Source of the DNA: Turnera subulata
Taxonomy: Eukaryota > Streptophyta > Magnoliopsida > Malpighiales > Passifloraceae
Length of the DNA stretch: 64,000 nucleotides
Assembly: GCA_028386065.3 (NCBI GenBank)
Contig: JAKUCV010004245.1
Span: 124,001 to 188,000, forward strand
Direction: 5' to 3'
The stretch's first letter is position 1, and the number at the start of each line of letters is the position of its first letter. The translations under genes and the position numbers were made by a program. The notes beneath the pieces were generated by a model. The model was given only the letters and a program-made list of their open reading frames with translations. It made no database searches and was not told the DNA's origin. Of this stretch, positions 59,232 through 64,000 are shown piece after piece.

Positions 59232-61333
59232 CTGCAAGCATGCATTAAGCGTTAATTAGCAATAGGAATAAACACATTGTCCTTCCAAATTCTAATGATG
59301 AATCATCCTGAATGTTAACACATATATCCATACCTGAAGGTCTCTACACAATTCCAATCTTCTTCACCAGATTGTATTAAATACTTCAAATCTGAGAAAG
59401 TTTGAGTTTTGCTTCTTTCAAGATCTTGCATCTATCATGGACGATCCGTATATTCTTCTTCTTGTTTTAATGAATTAAAAGAATTGGTCTCCCATTATGA
59501 GAGAAGAAAAGAGTTGGTCAGGTTTAGATGCATTTCCAATAGTATCGGTTGGAAGCTGAGGAGAAAATGCCTTGAAGAGTCCTTCCTTTTACTTTTATTT
59601 TATTTTTCTTGGATTTTTTTTTTTGTGAAAAGTATATTATTTTTCTTGGAACTGGATTTATGGGCCTTTCACTTGCTTGAATTGGGCTTCGAAAACCAAC
59701 TTTGGAAAATGATGGGTTATAATTATATACATTTTTTTTCTTCCGGTAATAGGTTAAAATATACATTAATTAGGTAATTAAATAACCTTTTTATTTGTTT
59801 TGGTAGCACTTGAAATCCTCACCGTGATGTTGGTGGGTTAATTGTTTCCCTTCCGGTTAAAGAAATGAATACGAAAGCTACACAGAGCAATTTTGTTTAT
59901 TCTTTTTCTGCATGGATGCTCTGTTGGCGAATGGAACAAGATCCGGAAACCTTGGCTGGTGGCATATCTAGATATGATGGGCTGGCCTCTTAATAGAATA
60001 TTTTTTTTTTTCATACACAAGAATTTTAATCACTTAACCAAAATATTTATCAGGTAGACTAACCCATGGTGACTAAACTTAGACTCAATGTAGTTAAATC
60101 CAGACCGGAGATTGACCTGGTTGTGCCATCGGATGTCGATTAAAAAGTGGTCAAATTTAGGTTCAACCGTAAATTAACAAAGAATTTATTGACCCAGAAA
60201 ACCAATTGGGTCACAATTAACCAGGTTCAACCGTCCAGCCTGATCCGGGTCTAATTATACTACTTAGACTATTAATATGTGCTAGTGATTTTATGATTAA
60301 TAAAAAAAGGAAAAGAATTAAGGTGACGCATTATGTTTTCCGTGGGTAAGAAAATAGATACATTAGGAAGGTAGGACCCAACAAATTGCATGTTAAAGAG
60401 AAAAAAACAGTAGCGATAAATAAAGAGAAGCAGTATTTGGATAAGGGCGACTATAATGCACTCCTAATTGGTGATGTTTTTGGGTTACTTCATTACTTCT
60501 CTTTCTTCAAACACCGCAGAATTTCCTTCACTTTAAAGTATTATCTCAAGTTGAATTTGGTGCACCCACTGTCAAGTCTATACTGGACTTAGACCAGTCT
60601 CCCAAGTATTTTCTCCTTCAAACCCATTTTTTTAAACTCTATATGTAGCTCTTGTTGACAAGTGTTCCTTGCTGCCCTTTCTGTTAATCAATAAAATTTA
60701 TTTGGCTTTTTTCCAAAAAAAAAAACACTTTGGACAAATACCCTGGATGGATTGGTTTGATCACATTTTGCAGAATCGTGGCTCATAAAATTTCTTCAAT
60801 TGAGTAAAGTGATCAAGACCCAGTCGTCGTGGTTTGTACACGTGCATGTTTTTTTCGTTGGAAAATATTGCTTTAGGGCTTCGTTTTCCAAATCTCTTAT
60901 AATATAATAAAGAACGCCATCTCGCATTCGAAAGTAAGATTAGGCATTCCTTGACTAGACTTTTCCCACAAACAATTCTTTGGTTTGGTTTTAACCAACA
61001 TGTTGCACCATGTAGAAAAGAATAACCAATAATTGGTGACATCTTTTTGGATTAATTTGACTAATATGCTTTTTTCATGAACATTTAGTTATGCACCTTC
61101 GATAAATCTGGCTGCGATGTCTTTCTCACGAGGTAGAATTGCCAACTTGTAGAAATTAAAAAAAAAAAATACGAGCGACGAAACAAGTAGATTCAATCTT
61201 TTCCAAGGAAAAGTCACGCAGCCTTTAGTAAGGCTGTTTTTTTTTCTTAAATAAAAAAAATCGAACAATAATGTGGACCAATACTCACAAGGTGGCTATA
61301 GACATGCAATATTTCAATACAAAATTTCATGCA
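59232..61333. other. Region between SABATH relic and copy G
   Basis: No gene is supported. Repeat-like sequence: ggttcaaccgt phrases at about 60160-60235 recall 170-310. A segment ending tcaataaaatttatttgg and then a poly-A run at about 60715-60725 looks like a retroposon 3' end. Further AT-rich DNA reaches the copy G promoter. Confidence 0.4.
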
Positions 61334-61340
61334 TATAAAT
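61334..61340 (+). promoter_or_regulatory. TATA box of copy G
   Basis: TATAAAT lies about 90 bp before the ATG, followed by a C-rich leader (tccatccatccatccc) suited to a transcription start. Confidence 0.5.
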
Positions 61341-61428
61341 TAAGGACGTGCTGTCCATCCATCCATCCCATTCTACTACACACATAATTCTCCAAACCCA
61401 GATCACAACAAGCGCCTAGCTAGCTAAG

Positions 61429-64000
61429 ATGAAAACGTTAGAGCACCTTCAAGACCAATTAGAAAAGGACGTTGCCGCTTTCCGGCGAGCTCGAATCCTG
61501 TCGAACCATCTCATCCATGAAGCTGCTTCATCATCTTCAAAGCCGAACCTCTTGCACTCCAATTCCTGCCTCAGCTTCACCCCTGCGGAGCTCACCGAGA
61601 AGGCTATTTTCGACACGAAAGAGATGAGGAAGCTAGTGGATTGGCACAACATAGAAGACCGAGACTGGCTTTTCGGGTTGATGAGGCAAGAAAAAGTGTT
61701 CAACCCGGTGGAAAAGGGAGGGAAGGTGTTCTTGATGCCAGACTATAACCAACCAAAGGAGCAGCAGAGGGAGATGACAATGCAGCGCATCGGGTGGCTG
61801 GCCCGGAGAGGGATTTACGAGGGGTGGCTGACCGGGGAAGGGCCCGAGCCGGAACTTAGGAACTTTGCCCTGCAAGAGGTGATGGGGTCTTATGATCATT
61901 CCCTTGGAATTAAGCTTGGAGTTCATTTCCTTCTGTGGTGCGTGTAAATAAATTAAAATGCATGCCTTAATTACATAATCTTTTTCTTTTGTTTTGTATA
62001 TATGTATATATATAGCCCACCAAAGGAAACTTATTTTGGGATGTTGTTTCCCTGTAATTAAATTCATTTCAGGGGCGGTGCCATCAAGTTTTTAGGCACA
62101 AAGAGGCACCATGACCGGTGGTTAAGAGACACAGAAAAATATGCAATCTTGGGTTGCTTTGCTATGACCGAGTTGGGACATGGAAGTAATGTAAGCTCAT
62201 CATCAATCTTCAATTAGTCAGTCATTTGTGTGACTCATGATTTTGCTCTTGGTTCATGAATTCTGATCAAGTTGTTTTTTTCCTTTATAATGTTGTTAAT
62301 TAATTAGGTTCGAGGGATTGAAACTGTGGCTAGTTATGATGCAACTACAGGTGAATTTGTCATCAACACTCCTTGTGAATCAGCACAGAAGTATTGGATT
62401 GGAGGGGCTGCTAATGTAAATATTTTATTACAACCCATATATAACAATCCTTTTCTACAATTAACTTATTTTTTTATAATTAATTAATATGGTTACTTAT
62501 CTTGTTACTATTCAGGATGCTACCCACACGGTGGTCTTTTCACAGCTTAACATGAATGGGGTGAATCAAGGGGTTCATGCATTTGTAGTTCAAATTAGAG
62601 ATGGCAATGGTAACATATGCCCCAACATTCGTATAGCAGATTGCGGTCATAAAATTGGTTTGAACGGTGTTGATAATGGACGAATCTGGTAATATAATAA
62701 TCAAACTATCCTTTTCCAAAATTGTTTGTTAATTTATATGACTGCTGCTATAACTTTAGATATATTATCTGTGTTTTTTCAGGTTTGACAATGTCAGGAT
62801 ACCCAGAGAAAATTTGTTGAATTCAGTGGCTGATGTCTCTCCAGATGGTCAATATCTGAGTGCCATAAGAGACCCAGATCAGGTCGGGTTGCTGTCAATG
62901 AAATGAGGGTTAATAACTACCAATTTTTTTTTGAGTCGAAATTGGAGTTGTTGTGGCTGATGCAATTTCGTGTTTGAATAAATGTCTAATATTACACATT
63001 CATTTGACAGAGATTTGCAGCATTCATGGCTCCATTGACATCTGGTCGAGTAACCATTGCTGTTTATGCAATTTACTCATCAAAGGTATTTATTGAAGTT
63101 ATTTTATGCTTTTTCCAGCACTGTTTTTGTATTTTTTCGGGAGCTTTGTCCTGACTAATCTGAATCACACTAGAGTAGTGCACCTAGTTATAATGGATGA
63201 ATATCTCAATGATAATTTTTTTCCAGTGCTCTCATAACATAAGTCTCCTAAGTCTAAAAAAGAAAAAGAAAACTCTTCATAACTATTGATATATTCTGCT
63301 GACAGATAAGCTTAGCAATTGCCATACGGTATGCTTTGACTAGACGGGCATTTTCAATTAAGCCTAATGGACCTGAAATCCTACTGCTTGATTACCCATC
63401 CCATCAGCGAAGACTCTTGCCTCTTCTTGCCAAGACGTAAGTATACTTATACCTATCCAGCTAGCTAACAGATATTCTATATATTTCTTAAATACTCCTT
63501 TGCTGATCATGTTCTTTATTATATATAACAGATATGCTATGAGTTTTGCTGGAAATTACTTAAAGATGCTATATGTCAAGAGAACGCCCGAGTTGAACAA
63601 AACCATTCATGTTGTTTCAAGTGCATTCAAGGCAATGCTCACTTGGCATAATATGAGAACACTTCAGGTGAGCAGATATATATAAGAGCGTATATAAGTT
63701 GCAGATGATCATTCTTATAAACTTTGTACATATATATATATAACTTCACTTCATATAATATAATGTTCAAAATTTTTTTTCTTCAGGAATGTCGTGAAGC
63801 TTGTGGAGGACAGGGCTTGAAGACCGAAAATCGAATTGGTCAAATGAAAGCTGAATTTGATGTTCAGTCCACCTTTGAAGGGGACAACAATGTTCTCATG
63901 CAGCAGGTATATTGTGTATACACTAGCTTTCTTTAGAGTTGTATCTATGATGTGCATTGTCTTTGTCCGTAGTGGTCTCGAATTCGAGTTCCAATCTTAG
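61429..64000 (+). CDS. ACX3: Acyl-CoA oxidase 3-like, copy G (partial, runs off the window)
   Basis: Nine of about thirteen exons are inside: 61429-61937, 62073-62190, 62308-62415, 62516-62688, 62783-62882, 63011-63085, 63306-63436, 63532-63667 and 63787-63906; 490 residues so far, all open. The intron after MQQ is present (gtatattg), as in C-F. The start is longer than in the other copies ([18 protein letters not shown]) and is followed by RARILSNHL, an RAx5HL nonapeptide and the best PTS2 in the array. The catalytic region is the consensus [17 protein letters not shown] differs from the others by LVDWHN (Val for Leu) and [17 protein letters not shown]. It is the most divergent copy and may be nearest the ancestral gene. 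The last exons lie beyond the edge, so the C-terminus is unknown; the final 94 bases are intron. Confidence 0.92.

Noticed and set aside
1..64000. CRISPR array, operon or prokaryotic system
   Set aside because: Spliced genes, a nuclear tRNA and plant transposons rule out a bacterial origin, and no regularly spaced repeat array is present.

Overview
This window is nuclear DNA from a flowering plant, most likely a eudicot. It is AT-rich, its genes are split by GT-AG introns, it has a nuclear-type tRNA-Trp(CCA) and plant-specific gene families (VOZ, SABATH, WRKY), and it is littered with small foldback elements, a Helitron and retroposon scraps. I cannot name the species.

Layout. 1-15 kb is an ordinary gene-bearing stretch: a foldback MITE (382-783), an OPA3-like gene (+), a VOZ transcription factor gene (+), a plastid-type NADPH:quinone oxidoreductase gene (-) and a tRNA-Trp (-). 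From 15 kb to the right edge the window is dominated by a tandem array of acyl-CoA oxidase 3 (ACX3-like) genes. Four copies lie on the minus strand (A 17545-20710, B 22873-26075, C 27554-30974, D 32134-35665). Three lie on the plus strand (E 40072-43410, F 50361-53799, G 61429 to beyond the edge), so the array is divergent around about 36-40 kb. I reconstructed every exon boundary. The six complete copies encode 683-706 residues with open frames throughout; G is intact up to the edge. A broken eighth copy lies between E and F (45176-45273 and 48404-48966), separated by a 1.7-kb long-TIR element with a GC-rich core. A 1.3-kb Helitron carrying a receptor-kinase scrap lies beside it. A SABATH carboxyl methyltransferase gene (-, 54662-56126) and a broken second SABATH copy (58929-59231) lie between F and G.

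How the genes relate. ACX3 enzymes catalyse the FAD-dependent, H2O2-forming first step of peroxisomal beta-oxidation, in Arabidopsis on medium-chain acyl-CoAs. The copies fall into pairs by sequence and structure: A/B (one intron fewer, C-terminus VKQ), C/D, E/F (altered residues around the catalytic Glu) and G. They differ in import signals: N-terminal PTS2-like nonapeptides range from RAx5HL (G) to RTx5HF (C-F). C, E and F end in a PTS1-like AKL, which D has lost through a one-base shift that reads through the old stop. The SABATH gene inside the array raises, but does not prove, the idea of a local module in which beta-oxidation-derived acids are methylated.

The most noteworthy signals are the diverging ACX3 array itself, its import-signal and active-site changes, and the elements that carry host gene pieces: a Helitron with a kinase fragment, a Pack-type TIR element with a GC-rich core, and a 2.1-kb insert with a WRKY fragment.
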